From NCBI RefSeq assembly GCF_026250525.1, contig NZ_CP111043.1:744001-808000 (forward strand): 64,000 bases of DNA, in the 5' to 3' direction. Source of the DNA: Chondrinema litorale (lineage in GTDB: Bacteria; Bacteroidota; Bacteroidia; Cytophagales; Flammeovirgaceae). Below, in pieces: positions 54,973 to 64,000 of the stretch. The notes beneath the pieces were generated by a model. The model searched no databases, was not told the origin of the DNA, and saw nothing but the letters and a program-made list of their open reading frames with translations. The first letter of the stretch is position 1. Every line of letters starts with the position of its first letter. Both the position numbers and the translations under genes were made by a program.

Positions 54973-56505
54973 TTAAGGCGTAGGAGTTCTTGATTCACTG
55001 AGCATTAAAAGTATATCTTCTACATATTCTCTATTATTAGATAAGCGGGGCACTTTATGTTGCCCCCCTAATTTTCCTCTACGCTTCATCCAATCGTAGA
55101 AGGTATTTTTAGGAAGTTCTATAATCTCTAGCATAACCAATGCTAAATTGTGAGCTCTTTTAGCATCGTAATCAGAATTGATCTTACGGAGAGTTTCGTC
55201 TAAAGTATTTCTGAATAATTCTTTATTTTCTGGTAGTTTCTCAAATTCTATTAGCCACTGATGACCACCTTTTTTACCTGTTTCGAGATAAACGGGAGCT
55301 ACTGTAAAGTTAACTACCTCTGCTCCTGAAACTTTACAAGCTTGAGTTAACGCTTCTTCTGCATTCTCAACAATTACCTCTTCGCCAAAAGCATTTATAA
55401 AATGTTTGGTTCTTCCAGAGATTTTAAATCTGTAAGGAGTAGTTGAGGTAAATCGAATTGTATCACCAATTTTATAGCGCCAGAGACCTCCATTTGTAGA
55501 TATTACAATAGCATAGTTTTCGCCAATTTTTACATCTGCTAACCCAATAGTTTTAGGATATTCTTTGTCGAACTCGCTACTTGGAATAAACTCGTAGAAT
55601 ACGCCATAATCTAGCATAAGCAACATTTCATTGGGCTTGTTTGTATCTTGCATCCCAAAAAATCCCTCAGAGGCATTATAAATCTCCAGGTAATTCATGT
55701 CGCTCTTAGGAATCAGCTTTTTAAATGTTTCTCGGTATGGATCAAACGCTACAGCACCGTGCGAAAACAACTCTATGTTTGGCCAAACCTCAGCAATATT
55801 ATCTTTACCTGTTATTTCTAAAATTCTTTCTAAGAGTACGATTGTCCAGGTAGGTACGCCAGAAATATTTGTTATATCTTCATCGGTTGTTAACCGAGCC
55901 ATTTTTTCGATTTTCTCTTCCCAGTTATCCATCAAGGCAACATCGATACCTGGAGCTCGCATATACTCTGCCCAAATCGGTAGGTTTTTCATGATGATGG
56001 CAGAAACATCACCATAATACATTTTGGCGTTTAGCTCATTTTTTTGGTAAGTACCTCCTATAGCAATAGTTTTTCCTCCAAAAAGCTTTGTTTCAGGATT
56101 TTTGTTTACATATAATGATACAAGATCTTTGCCTCCCTTAAAGTGGCATTCTTCAAGCGACTCGTCTGTAACCGGAATAAATTTGCTTCGTGCATTTGTA
56201 GTTCCAGAAGATTTTGCAAACCACTTTACTTTGGTTGGCCAAAGTAACCGCTGCTCTCCATGCATCATTCGCTCAATATATGGAAAAAACTGTTCGTAAC
56301 TAGATACAGGAACACGCTCTCTAAACTGATCGAAATTACTTATATCTGAATAACCATATTTTTTTCCCCACTCAGTATGTCGTGCCATTCCAATTAGGTA
56401 ATCAAAAATATTTCCCTGTACTTCATGTGGATTATCCATAAATTCTTGGATCTGGGTAATCCGCTTGCTCATTATCCAGTTAAAAAAAGAGTTCAGTATT
56501 TCCAT
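54973..56505 (-). CDS. GH3 auxin-responsive-promoter-like acyl-adenylating enzyme
   Basis: A 510-residue member of the ANL-type GH3 family. The adenylation P-loop is FAKSSGTTNARSKFIPV, a second nucleotide block is YNASEGFFGMQD, and the hinge region is ISTNGGLWRYKIGDTIRF. In plants GH3 enzymes join amino acids to auxin or jasmonate; the bacterial substrate is unknown. Widespread in Bacteroidetes. The next - strand gene upstream is lptB, 155 bp away. Confidence 0.92.
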   Translation of the reverse strand: MEILNSFFNWIMSKRITQIQEFMDNPHEVQGNIFDYLIGMARHTEWGKKYGYSDISNFDQFRERVPVSSYEQFFPYIERMMHGEQRLLWPTKVKWFAKSSGTTNARSKFIPVTDESLEECHFKGGKDLVSLYVNKNPETKLFGGKTIAIGGTYQKNELNAKMYYGDVSAIIMKNLPIWAEYMRAPGIDVALMDNWEEKIEKMARLTTDEDITNISGVPTWTIVLLERILEITGKDNIAEVWPNIELFSHGAVAFDPYRETFKKLIPKSDMNYLEIYNASEGFFGMQDTNKPNEMLLMLDYGVFYEFIPSSEFDKEYPKTIGLADVKIGENYAIVISTNGGLWRYKIGDTIRFTSTTPYRFKISGRTKHFINAFGEEVIVENAEEALTQACKVSGAEVVNFTVAPVYLETGKKGGHQWLIEFEKLPENKELFRNTLDETLRKINSDYDAKRAHNLALVMLEIIELPKNTFYDWMKRRGKLGGQHKVPRLSNNREYVEDILLMLSESRTPTP

Positions 56506-56660
56506 GTGACGTTTACTTTTGCTAGTCGCTGATACCTGTCTGTTTTCAGCTTAAATTCTGCACCTTTCTTAAATGCTATATTTAGTCTATTAATATAATA
56601 ATATTATTTATCAGAATACTTACACGAGATAAAAATACTACCAGTAACAGTATCTTCTAT

Positions 56661-57401
56661 TTAATCTTCAAATATCTTTCTTTTAAACTCATATTTCTCA
56701 CCTAAATATGCTGATCTTACTATTGGATCGGCAACGAGTTCTTCTGGCACTCCTTCTCTCAAAATACTTCCTTGCGATAAAATATAAGCTCTTGATGTAA
56801 TTGAGAGTGTTTCTGTTACATTATGGTCAGTTATAAGAATACCTATGTTTTTGTTTATTAGTTTAAATACAATTCTTTGTATCTCTTCTACCGCAATTGG
56901 GTCAACACCAGCAAAAGGCTCATCGAGTAATACAAAGTTTGGGTCTGTTGCCAATGCTCTTGCAATCTCTGTTCTTCTCCTCTCACCACCAGATAATACC
57001 ATACCTAGGTTTTTTCTCACATGAGTTAAGCTGAACTCTTCGAGCAAAGACTCCATTTTTTCATATTGATCTTTTTTAGAGAGTTTTGTCATTTGTAATG
57101 GAGCAAGAATATTCTCTTCTACACTTAAAGTTCTAAAAACTGAAGGTTCCTGAGCCAAATAACCTACACCCAATTTTGCTCGCTGGTACATTGGCAATTT
57201 AGTGATATCCTCCTTCTCTAAATGAATTTTACCTTGATTTGGCTTAATTAAGCCCACAATCATGTAAAATGTAGTAGTTTTTCCAGCTCCGTTTGGTCCG
57301 AGTAAACCAACTATTTCTCCCTGACTCACTTCTACTGAAACATCATTTACAACTTTTCTCCCTTTATACATTTTGATCAGATGATCCGCTTGAAGTTTCA
57401 T
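56661..57401 (-). CDS. lptB: LPS export ABC transporter ATP-binding protein LptB
   Basis: A 246-residue ATPase that powers lipopolysaccharide extraction from the inner membrane. Walker A is [17 protein letters not shown], the signature [15 protein letters not shown], Walker [15 protein letters not shown] and the H-loop LITDHNV. The ERRRTEIAR and [16 protein letters not shown] blocks are typical of LptB. lptF/lptG/lptC are not in the window. Confidence 0.95.
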   Translation of the reverse strand: MKLQADHLIKMYKGRKVVNDVSVEVSQGEIVGLLGPNGAGKTTTFYMIVGLIKPNQGKIHLEKEDITKLPMYQRAKLGVGYLAQEPSVFRTLSVEENILAPLQMTKLSKKDQYEKMESLLEEFSLTHVRKNLGMVLSGGERRRTEIARALATDPNFVLLDEPFAGVDPIAVEEIQRIVFKLINKNIGILITDHNVTETLSITSRAYILSQGSILREGVPEELVADPIVRSAYLGEKYEFKRKIFED

Positions 57402-58216
57402 GCTCCTTTTTTTTCAAATTTTAGATATTGAAAAACCAACATCTGTTTAGTTATATAAATTTATAGCTCAAATACTCTCATTTTATATCTATTAATTATT
57501 TACATAAATATAAAATCAAATACATTGATTTTGTTTAAAACTAAAATTATATCAGTCATTTTAGCACAATGCTAAAACAACCTAGAACCTTCTACAGGTG
57601 TTTTAATAGTCCCAAAATTAATATAAAAAACAACAGCGAGAAGCTAATATTAACAGCACAGTTAAAGCCAAAATACTTAAATTTGATATATACCTGAAAA
57701 TCAATCACTTATAGCCATATTAAAAAAAGTTAAATATAACTTCCTTCTAATTTAGACAATTGAATAATAGCTGTTAAACACCCTGCAGGCACGAAAAACA
57801 GCGACAATTCTTAATTATGAAATAATAGATAATTTGGTACAAAGAGTTTATTCCCTCTATTTCTTATTGTATCTAAGTAAATGTGTATTTAAGAAATGTT
57901 CGATTTAATACTCAATTTCAAACAATTGTTAAAATAAACCGTTTACCTTAAATATATTACATACGTATTTTGCGTTTTATATTATAATATCCTTACTTTA
58001 ACAAAGTATTCCTACAAACTTTTTTAAGCCATCTAAATCTTAAAATTTCTCAATTTTTTAAGGGTCAATTGTGTCTTAACGCAAGGTTGATCTAAAAAAA
58101 ATAATAATTTCTAAAGAATTGGTTCTATAATTGAACCAAGCTATTACCTATCCTACAAAAGACCAGATAATCCATCGCAAAGCTAATTTATATTCAATCA
58201 GTAGAATGGCTGAGAT
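57402..58216. other. Long A/T-rich divergent intergenic region
   Basis: 815 bp between lptB (-) and the DUF3298-like gene (+) without a credible gene. A short hairpin TTTTAGCA/TGCTAAAA lies at 57559-57577, and a palindrome at 58119-58139 is listed separately. No tRNA, riboswitch or full promoter was recognised; a small RNA cannot be excluded. Confidence 0.6.
58119..58139. promoter_or_regulatory. 21-bp palindrome upstream of the DUF3298-like gene
   Basis: TTGGTTC (58119-58125) and GAACCAA (58133-58139) are exact inverted copies around TATAATT, 77 bp before the start at 58217. The form suits a dimeric regulator site, with the central TATAAT perhaps part of the promoter. Confidence 0.4.
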
Positions 58217-58879
58217 ATGGTAAGAATAAGTCTTTTTCTAATATTACTTCAATTTCCTTTTTTCAATAGTGATATCACTATGAAAAAAGCCGAGTATAAT
58301 AATATTGTTGATTTTAATGTAGTTAAAAAATCTTTTAACAAGAACTACAAAAATTATCAACTAAATATTACCTACCCTGAAATAAGAACATCTCAAAACG
58401 AAACGCATTACGATTGGAGCATGCAAGTGCAAGATGTAATGGTTTCTGCAATTTCAGAATTTCAAAAAAACATTAATAAAATCTCAGATAAAAACAGCTT
58501 TAGCTATTTAAATCTGGATTATAGCATATGTAATAGTTATGGTAATGTAATGGGTATTCGCTTTATGAAAAGAGTTTATTACCCGGGAATGTCTAAAGTG
58601 ACAGAACTATACCGAACAATTAATTACAATGTTGAGACACAAGAATTTATACAATTACAAGACTTATTTAGTGAAGATGTAAATGCTAGAGAATTACTAA
58701 TCGACATAATAAATAGTAAATACTCCAATTGTAAGCTTAACAAAAACACCAAACTGGGTAGCTTTTGCATTGAACAAAATAATTTACTAATTATTCTTGA
58801 CGAGTATACACTACCTGATGAGTTTTGTGCTACAGAAGTTAAAATATATTGGGAAGAGTTAAGACCTTACCTCAAATAA
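58217..58879 (+). CDS. Exported DUF3298/RsiV-like protein
   Basis: A 220-residue protein with a short N-terminal hydrophobic segment (ISLFLILLQFPFF) that looks like a signal peptide. The C-terminal part has the DUF3298 pattern: LYRTINYNVETQEFIQLQDLFSEDV and the closing LLIILDEYTLPDEFC...EVKIYWEELRPYL. The N-terminal part (YQLNITYPEIR) fits the DUF4163 half. In RsiV this fold binds lysozyme, but many family members have no known role. Monocistronic, with a terminator ~110 bp downstream. Confidence 0.7.
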   Translation: MVRISLFLILLQFPFFNSDITMKKAEYNNIVDFNVVKKSFNKNYKNYQLNITYPEIRTSQNETHYDWSMQVQDVMVSAISEFQKNINKISDKNSFSYLNLDYSICNSYGNVMGIRFMKRVYYPGMSKVTELYRTINYNVETQEFIQLQDLFSEDVNARELLIDIINSKYSNCKLNKNTKLGSFCIEQNNLLIILDEYTLPDEFCATEVKIYWEELRPYLK

Positions 58880-58989
58880 ATGCTCATTAAAACTGTAAGT
58901 CACCATTTTATAATCTAAGTTTTTTTAACTTAATATGCAGTTTTTTTGATTAAATATTAAAATACATTTCCTTTGCTATAGAAATTTAT

Positions 58990-59025
58990 TCCCCTCGAAA
59001 ACTACTTCGAGGGTTTTATTTTTTT
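58990..59025 (+). terminator. Rho-independent terminator
   Basis: CCCTCGAA (58992-58999) pairs with TTCGAGGG (59006-59013), followed by TTTTATTTTTTT. Confidence 0.88.
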
Positions 59026-59100
59026 GCATTAAAATGCGGTTAGTATTGACCAGACATTTTCTGAATAATTGAATTTGAACATTCAGCAAACATTTTACAC

Positions 59101-60540
59101 ATGAAAAGAATCAAGATTAAAAAACTGCTTGAAGGAAACGAAAAAGGCAAACAAGTTAAAGTATCTGGATGGGTACGCACGATGAGAGATAATAAAAATG
59201 TGGCTTTTATTGCATTGAATGACGGTTCAACTATCAATAATATTCAGATTGTAACAACTCCAGAAGTTGCCGATGAAGAACTTCTTAAAGATATAAATAC
59301 AGGTGCTTGTATCTCTGCAACAGGTACTTTAGTAGAATCTCAAGGTAAAGGACAAGCCTTTGAGGTTCAGGCTGATAGTGTTTCAATTTTAGGAAAAGCA
59401 GATCCTCAAAAATATCCATTACAGCCAAAAAAACACTCAATGGAGTTTTTGAGAAGTATTGCTCACCTAAGACCAAGAACCAATACCATTAGTGCTGTTT
59501 TGAGAATTAGACATGCATTATCTTTTGCGATCCATAAATTCTTTAACGACAAAGGATTTTACTACCTGCATACTCCTATTATTACTGGGTCTGATGCTGA
59601 AGGTGCTGGTGAAATGTTTAGAGTGACAACTTTAGATATGAACAACCCACCAAAAGATGAAGATGGCAAAATAAACTACAAAGAAGATTTCTTTGGAAAA
59701 GAAACAAATCTTACTGTTTCTGGCCAGTTAGAAGGTGAAGTTGGCGCTATGGCATTAGGTGAAGTTTATACATTTGGTCCTACATTTAGAGCAGAAAACT
59801 CTAACACCACACGTCACCTTGCAGAGTTCTGGATGGTAGAGCCTGAAATGGCTTTCTATGACTTGAGTGACAACATGGATTTGGCTGAAGAATTTGTGAA
59901 ATACCTTATTAGCTACACTTTGGAGCATTGTGCTGATGATATGGTATTTTTAGACAAAAGAGCTACTGATGCTGATAAAAGCAAGCCTCAAAACGAGCGT
60001 AGAGAAATGGGCTTACTTGACAGTATGAAATTTGTTGCAGAAAACAATTTCGAAAGACTAACTTATACAGAGGCAATTGATATTTTACTTCAATCTAAAC
60101 CGCATAAAAAGAAGAAGTTTAAATATCCTGTTGAGTGGGGAATAGATTTGCAGTCTGAGCATGAGCGCTACTTAGTAGAAAAGCACTTTAAAACGCCTGT
60201 GATACTGATAGACTACCCAAAAGACATCAAGGCATTTTATATGAAGCTCAACGATGATAACAAAACTGTAGGTGCTATGGATGTACTTGTTCCTGGTATT
60301 GGAGAGTTAATTGGTGGTTCTCAAAGAGAAGATAACCTCGATAAACTCTTAGGCAGAATGCAAGAAATGAATGTACCTGAAGAAGAACTTTGGTGGTATT
60401 TAGAACTAAGAAAATTCGGTTCTGCTCCTCACAGTGGCTTCGGTTTAGGTTTTGAAAGAATGGTACAATTCGTTACTGGTATGGGTAACATTCGTGACGT
60501 AATTCCATTCCCAAGAACACCGCAAAGTGCCGAATTCTAA
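59101..60540 (+). CDS. asnS: Asparaginyl-tRNA synthetase
   Basis: Class II aminoacyl-tRNA synthetase of 479 residues. The N-terminal OB-fold anticodon-binding domain is at ~15-105 ([21 protein letters not shown]). Catalytic motif 2 is [21 protein letters not shown] and motif 3 [16 protein letters not shown], ending [15 protein letters not shown], which marks AsnRS rather than AspRS. ATG at 59101; flanked on both sides by terminators, so a single-gene unit. Confidence 0.97.
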   Translation: MKRIKIKKLLEGNEKGKQVKVSGWVRTMRDNKNVAFIALNDGSTINNIQIVTTPEVADEELLKDINTGACISATGTLVESQGKGQAFEVQADSVSILGKADPQKYPLQPKKHSMEFLRSIAHLRPRTNTISAVLRIRHALSFAIHKFFNDKGFYYLHTPIITGSDAEGAGEMFRVTTLDMNNPPKDEDGKINYKEDFFGKETNLTVSGQLEGEVGAMALGEVYTFGPTFRAENSNTTRHLAEFWMVEPEMAFYDLSDNMDLAEEFVKYLISYTLEHCADDMVFLDKRATDADKSKPQNERREMGLLDSMKFVAENNFERLTYTEAIDILLQSKPHKKKKFKYPVEWGIDLQSEHERYLVEKHFKTPVILIDYPKDIKAFYMKLNDDNKTVGAMDVLVPGIGELIGGSQREDNLDKLLGRMQEMNVPEEELWWYLELRKFGSAPHSGFGLGFERMVQFVTGMGNIRDVIPFPRTPQSAEF

Positions 60541-60567
60541 TTGAGTATATAAATAAGTAATTTATAT

Positions 60568-60601
60568 ATCCCTACTGAATTAATCAGTAGGGATTTTTTT
60601 A
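60568..60601 (+). terminator. Terminator of asnS
   Basis: ATCCCTACTGA (60568-60578) pairs exactly with TCAGTAGGGAT (60584-60594) across a 5-nt loop, followed by a run of T. Confidence 0.92.
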
Positions 60602-60666
60602 TATTCTCTCACAACCTTTTTCGTTTTTTACTCGTCATTATCTTACATCAACATCTTAATAATATT

Positions 60667-61128
60667 TTGAAAACAAAAGCATTGATCTGGCTTTACGGAG
60701 CTGTTCTTATTTTTATCTCACTCTTTACTTTTTGGGGATTTTCTTCGGAAATGGGAGTAGAAAAAGCGGGTAAAATTTTAGGAGAGCAAATGAACAGCAA
60801 AATGTCTGAAAGTCCAGGTGAAGAAGTTCATTTAAGTGAAATTGCTCAATTTAATTGGGATACAGTATATATAGCGCATCCTTACTCTAATCTAGATAAA
60901 ATAGAGAAAGAGCTGGATATTAATTTAAACGAGGTGCAATTTACCCAAATCGATCAACGAGACGATGTTTGTCTCTTGCTTTTTATTGATGATAAAAAAT
61001 TGATAAAACCGATTTTGGTGCCAAGACATATATTCGATTTTTCTAAAGAAAAATCAGGAATTATTACACGAGATAAGGCCATCTTTTTTAAGAAAAGCAC
61101 TCGTGCTCAATTAGTGGAAAATAATTAA
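60667..61128 (+). CDS. Small membrane-anchored protein of unknown function
   Basis: A 153-residue protein I do not recognise. One N-terminal membrane helix (IWLYGAVLIFISLFTFWGF, about 7-25) is followed by a ~125-residue domain facing the periplasm, with an acidic amphipathic part and a basic end (AIFFKKSTRAQLVENN). The start is TTG at 60667; the first in-frame ATG (codon 30) would remove the membrane helix. It lies between asnS and ilvC with terminators on each side. Confidence 0.65.
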   Translation: MKTKALIWLYGAVLIFISLFTFWGFSSEMGVEKAGKILGEQMNSKMSESPGEEVHLSEIAQFNWDTVYIAHPYSNLDKIEKELDINLNEVQFTQIDQRDDVCLLLFIDDKKLIKPILVPRHIFDFSKEKSGIITRDKAIFFKKSTRAQLVENN

Positions 61129-61159
61129 GAATGCCATAATAACAATAATCTATCTATCA

Positions 61160-61187
61160 AAAAAAACCCGCTTGCGCGGGTTTTTTT
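61160..61187. terminator. Bidirectional terminator
   Basis: AAACCCGC (61164-61171) pairs with GCGGGTTT (61176-61183) across TTGC, with A-run before and T-run after, between convergent genes. Confidence 0.92.
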
Positions 61188-61219
61188 ATTCAAGTAAGTA
61201 TCTATTCAAGAATTTAGAA

Positions 61220-62266
61220 TCAACCGTTTTCTGGTCTTAATTTTCTAACTTCTCTACCTGCTTGCCACATTTCAGACTCGTGAATTTCTTTTAATTCTTC
61301 TTCTAGTTTTTCACGGTAATCTGGTTGGCTGTTAGAATCAATAGATTTTTGAGCCTCTTCTCCAGTAGCAACACTTTTGTAAAGATCTTCGAATACTGGT
61401 TTAACAGCATCTTTAAATTTGTCTTTCCAATCTAAAGCACCACGCTGAGCAGTAGTAGAACAGTTTGCATACATCCAGTCCATACCGTTTTCTGCAACTA
61501 ATGGCATTAAACTTTGAGTAAGCTCTTCAACAGTTTCGTTGAATGCTTCAGAGGGAGAGTGTCCGTTGCTTCTTAATACTTCGTATTGAGCAGCAAAAAT
61601 ACCTTGGATAGCTCCCATTAAAGTACCTCTTTCACCAGTAAGGTCACTGTATACTTCTTTTTGGAAAGTAGTTGGGAATAAGTATCCTGATCCAACTGCA
61701 ATACCTAAAGAGATAACTTTTTCTTCTGCTTTACCAGTAGCATCTTGGAAGATTGCATAACTAGAGTTAAGTCCTCTACCTTCTAAGAACATTCTTCTTA
61801 AAGAAGTACCAGACCCTTTAGGAGCAACAAGAATTACGTCAACATCCGCTGGAGGAATAATTCCTGTACGATCTTTATAAGTAATACCAAATCCGTGAGA
61901 GAAGTAAAGTGCTTTACCCGGAGTAAGGTGTTTCTTAACTGTTGGCCAAAGAGCAATCTGAGCTGCATCAGAAAGCAAGTAACAAATAATTGTACCTCTC
62001 TCTAAAGCTTCTTCAATCTCGAAAAGAGTTTCTCCTGGTACGAAACCATCAGCAACTGCTTTATCCCATGATTTAGAAGGCTTTCTTTGCCCTACGATTA
62101 CATTTATACCATTATCTTTTTGGTTTAAAGCTTGTCCAGGACCCTGAACGCCATAACCAATAACTGCAATGGTTTCATCTTTCAACACTTCTTGTGCTTT
62201 ACTAAGTGGGAACTCTTCACGTGTTACCACATTCTCTTCTACACCCCCGAAGTTTATCTTAGCCAT
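61220..62266 (-). CDS. ilvC: Ketol-acid reductoisomerase (NADP-type)
   Basis: Second common step of valine and isoleucine synthesis, isomerising and reducing acetolactate. A 348-residue class I enzyme: the dinucleotide loop is IGYGVQGPGQALN, and VGQRKPSKSW supplies the cofactor-phosphate contacts. Metal ligands lie in SDLTGERGTLMGA and NETVEELTQSL. It is the third gene of an ilvB-ilvN-ilvC operon, 90 bp after ilvN, and ends at a strong terminator. Confidence 0.95.
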   Translation of the reverse strand: MAKINFGGVEENVVTREEFPLSKAQEVLKDETIAVIGYGVQGPGQALNQKDNGINVIVGQRKPSKSWDKAVADGFVPGETLFEIEEALERGTIICYLLSDAAQIALWPTVKKHLTPGKALYFSHGFGITYKDRTGIIPPADVDVILVAPKGSGTSLRRMFLEGRGLNSSYAIFQDATGKAEEKVISLGIAVGSGYLFPTTFQKEVYSDLTGERGTLMGAIQGIFAAQYEVLRSNGHSPSEAFNETVEELTQSLMPLVAENGMDWMYANCSTTAQRGALDWKDKFKDAVKPVFEDLYKSVATGEEAQKSIDSNSQPDYREKLEEELKEIHESEMWQAGREVRKLRPENG

Positions 62267-62356
62267 AAAAATTTAAAATTGATGTTTCTGAAAATAATTA
62301 GTTGTTTAAAATTTGATTTCGGTTATCTGTTTTAACAGATTTATATTTTCCGTAAA

Positions 62357-62914
62357 TTAATTGTCAAGTGAATAAGCCAAATCTTCTAATTCTTGAAGAT
62401 AAGACATTACTTTTCGCATTGGTTTTGGAATAGCAACCCTACCAGATCTCACAAAGCCAAGTACACCAAACGGTTTAAGCGCTTCAAACAATTCTTGAGT
62501 CTCATGCTCATGGCCTGTTTTTTCAATCACTACAAACTCTTCTTCAACTGTAAGAATTCTCGCATAGTGGTTTCTAATGATATGTTCAATAGTTTCACCA
62601 CCAAAAAGTGCTTTTGTAGGTATTTTATAAAGTGCTATTTCCTGAAAAATAACTTGTTCTTCTTCGTAGTAGAAAGCCTTAAGCACACCAATTTGCTTTT
62701 CTATTTGCTTAACAACCTTTGCTACCTGAGAAGCAGTGGTTTTAATAACCACTGTAAATCTATAAATATCTTTTAACTCTGACTCAGAAGTCGTTAAGCT
62801 CAGAATATTCATTTTTCTTCTGGTAAAAATAATCGTTATTCTATTTACCAGCCCAATCTTATTTTCGGTAAAAAGTGAAAGGGTAAATCTTTTTTCTTCT
62901 TCCTTGATTTCCAT
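62357..62914 (-). CDS. ilvN: Acetolactate synthase small (regulatory) subunit
   Basis: A 185-residue regulatory subunit giving valine feedback control to IlvB. An ACT domain is at ~8-80 (RFTLSLFTENKIGLVNRITIIFTRRKMNILSL), and a C-terminal domain contains FEALKPFGVLGFVRSGRVAI. The ATG at 62914 (MEIKEEEKR) is preferred over the start at 62938 that adds MKSIILCI. It follows ilvB by 51 bp. Confidence 0.95.
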   Translation of the reverse strand: MEIKEEEKRFTLSLFTENKIGLVNRITIIFTRRKMNILSLTTSESELKDIYRFTVVIKTTASQVAKVVKQIEKQIGVLKAFYYEEEQVIFQEIALYKIPTKALFGGETIEHIIRNHYARILTVEEEFVVIEKTGHEHETQELFEALKPFGVLGFVRSGRVAIPKPMRKVMSYLQELEDLAYSLDN

Positions 62915-62965
62915 AATACACAAAATAATACTTTTCAAAAAATACTAAAAGCAAAGACTTAAATC

Positions 62966-64000
62966 CTACTCCAAACGGATATCTGTTACAGATGCTCCTG
63001 TTGGAACCATAGGGAATACATTGTTTTCTTTTTCCACGATCACTTCTAGTAAATAAGATTCTTCTGAAGCAAGCATATTCTTAAGACTAGTTTCTAAATC
63101 TTCTCGCTTATTTACTTGCTCTCCTTTTATACCAAAACTCTTAGCAAGCATAATAAAATCGGGGCTTTCAATGTCTACAAATGAATAGCGTCTATCGAAA
63201 AATAATTGCTGCCACTGGCGAACCATTCCCAAGTAGCTATTATTAAGAATAATAATTTTAACAGGAACTTTCTCTTGCATAATAGTTCCTAGCTCTTGTA
63301 AAGTCATTTGGAAACCACCATCACCAATAATTGCAACAACATCGCGATCTGGCTTAGCAACTTTAGCTCCGATAGCAGCAGGCAATGCAAAACCCATTGT
63401 ACCAAGACCACCAGAAGTAACATTGCTGTCTGTTTCTAAATAATTATAATATCTAGATACTACCATTTGGTGTTGGCCAACATCACTAACAGTAATTGCT
63501 TTACCTTCGGTTAATTCTGAAAGTTTATTAACCACTTCGGCCATCTTTAACTTCTCAGTAGATGGAGCCAAATCTTTCTCAATTACTTTTCTTTTTTCTT
63601 CTGCATCACAAGCTGCAAACTCTGCTAACCACTCAGGATAAGACTTTTCTTTTACCCTTTCTATCAAAGATTTAAGCGCATCTTTAGCATCGCCTAGTAA
63701 AGCTACTTCTGTTTTCACATTTTTATCAATCTCAGAAGGATCAATTTCTACATGAATTACTTTTGCTTGCTTAGCATATCTGTTTAAATCGCCAGTTACA
63801 CGGTCGTCAAACCTCATTCCTATAGCGATTAAAACATCACACTCATTGGTTTTAATATTCGGTCCATAATTTCCGTGCATGCCTACATAACCCACGTATT
63901 GATCGTGGTCATTAGGAAAAGCAGAAAGTCCTAAAAGTGTACTGGCAACTGGAATACCCGTTTTTTCGGCAAAAGCTTTTAATTCTTCTTGAGCTTGAGA
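62966..64000 (-). CDS. ilvB: Acetolactate synthase large (catalytic) subunit, partial
   Basis: The C-terminal 344 residues of a thiamine-diphosphate enzyme that condenses pyruvate into acetolactate. The frame runs off the window edge; the GTG at 63895 is an internal Val. Visible blocks: GYVGMHGNYGPN, DVLIAIGMRFDDRVTG, TSGGLGTMGFALPAAIGA, the ThDP-binding GDGGFQMTLQELGT and ILNNSYLGMVRQWQ. First visible gene of ilvB-ilvN-ilvC; ilvD may lie upstream, outside the window. Confidence 0.95.
   Translation of the reverse strand, partial: SQAQEELKAFAEKTGIPVASTLLGLSAFPNDHDQYVGYVGMHGNYGPNIKTNECDVLIAIGMRFDDRVTGDLNRYAKQAKVIHVEIDPSEIDKNVKTEVALLGDAKDALKSLIERVKEKSYPEWLAEFAACDAEEKRKVIEKDLAPSTEKLKMAEVVNKLSELTEGKAITVSDVGQHQMVVSRYYNYLETDSNVTSGGLGTMGFALPAAIGAKVAKPDRDVVAIIGDGGFQMTLQELGTIMQEKVPVKIIILNNSYLGMVRQWQQLFFDRRYSFVDIESPDFIMLAKSFGIKGEQVNKREDLETSLKNMLASEESYLLEVIVEKENNVFPMVPTGASVTDIRLE

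Noticed and set aside
57559..57577. Small hairpin TTTTAGCA/TGCTAAAA as a possible small-RNA terminator
   Set aside because: Short A/T-rich stem without a clear T-run and no supporting promoter; left only as a remark in the intergenic entry.
62267..62965. Attenuator or leader peptide within the ilv operon gaps
   Set aside because: The gaps before ilvN and ilvC hold no run of Ile/Val/Leu codons or clear terminator; any leader would lie upstream of ilvB outside the window.
1..64000. Search by eye for tRNA (GTTCGAATC-like arms), rRNA, tmRNA and CRISPR repeats
   Set aside because: No candidate with a full acceptor/T-arm pattern or regularly spaced repeats was found; a covariance-model scan was not possible here.

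Overview
The window is a chromosomal segment of a low-GC Bacteroidetes bacterium, most likely a marine member of the Cytophagales (Flammeovirgaceae-like). This rests on family content: GH3 and DUF3078 proteins, a DUF6728-type small membrane protein, an HU-like/SPOR fusion, an AddB-like PD-(D/E)XK nuclease and ~800-residue MacB-type permeases. It also rests on A-rich start regions with few Shine-Dalgarno sequences, and on two promoters of the Bacteroidetes TTG / TAnnTTTG type. No rRNA, tRNA or CRISPR array was seen. The placement is inference from gene families, not from a marker gene.

Layout. 1-5.9 kb, mostly + strand: the end of an M1-aminopeptidase-like gene, a divergent endonuclease V homologue, an AddB-like nuclease, a small membrane protein, a YjbR protein and an alpha/beta hydrolase. 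6-12.3 kb, - strand: a secreted caspase-like protein, a globin followed by threonine ammonia-lyase (ilvA), and a large GAF-domain protein. 12.3-20.1 kb, + strand: Hsp20 and DegP (envelope and protein stress) with unusual regulatory DNA, then gcvT, an MCE/MlaD lipid-transport protein, a protein of unknown function, folK and rlmD. 20.1-22.3 kb, - strand: a two-gene mannosylglycerate (compatible solute) operon, mpgS-mpgP. 22.4-32.5 kb: a secreted esterase, two orphan sensor histidine kinases, an ABC permease, an S41 lipoprotein protease and an MFS transporter.

32.7-35.9 kb: a flotillin gene and an NfeD-like gene, normally neighbours in one operon, are separated by an intact IS701-like insertion sequence with 13-bp inverted ends and a 5-bp target duplication. 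36-45 kb: a DUF983 protein, an acetyl-CoA hydrolase/transferase, a large helical protein of unknown function, an arginase-fold protein that has lost metal ligands, a DUF3078 outer-membrane protein and a PfkB kinase. 43.9-53.4 kb, - strand: an envelope gene cluster, read as TPR protein, outer-membrane barrel, HU-like/SPOR fusion, ExbB, ExbD, TonB, then folC. Its composition resembles a Tol-Pal-type energised envelope machine. 53.9-58.9 kb: a LacI regulator, a GH3 enzyme, LptB and a DUF3298-like protein. 59-64 kb: asnS, a small membrane protein, and the ilvB-ilvN-ilvC branched-chain amino-acid operon on the - strand, with ilvB running off the window.

Most of the window is ordinary housekeeping. 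The parts most worth a second look are the envelope cluster with its DNA-binding-like/peptidoglycan-binding fusion, the phased repeats and palindromes around hsp20 and degP, the IS that splits the flotillin operon, mannosylglycerate synthesis, the degenerate arginase homologue, and an inverted repeat built into the mlaD promoter.
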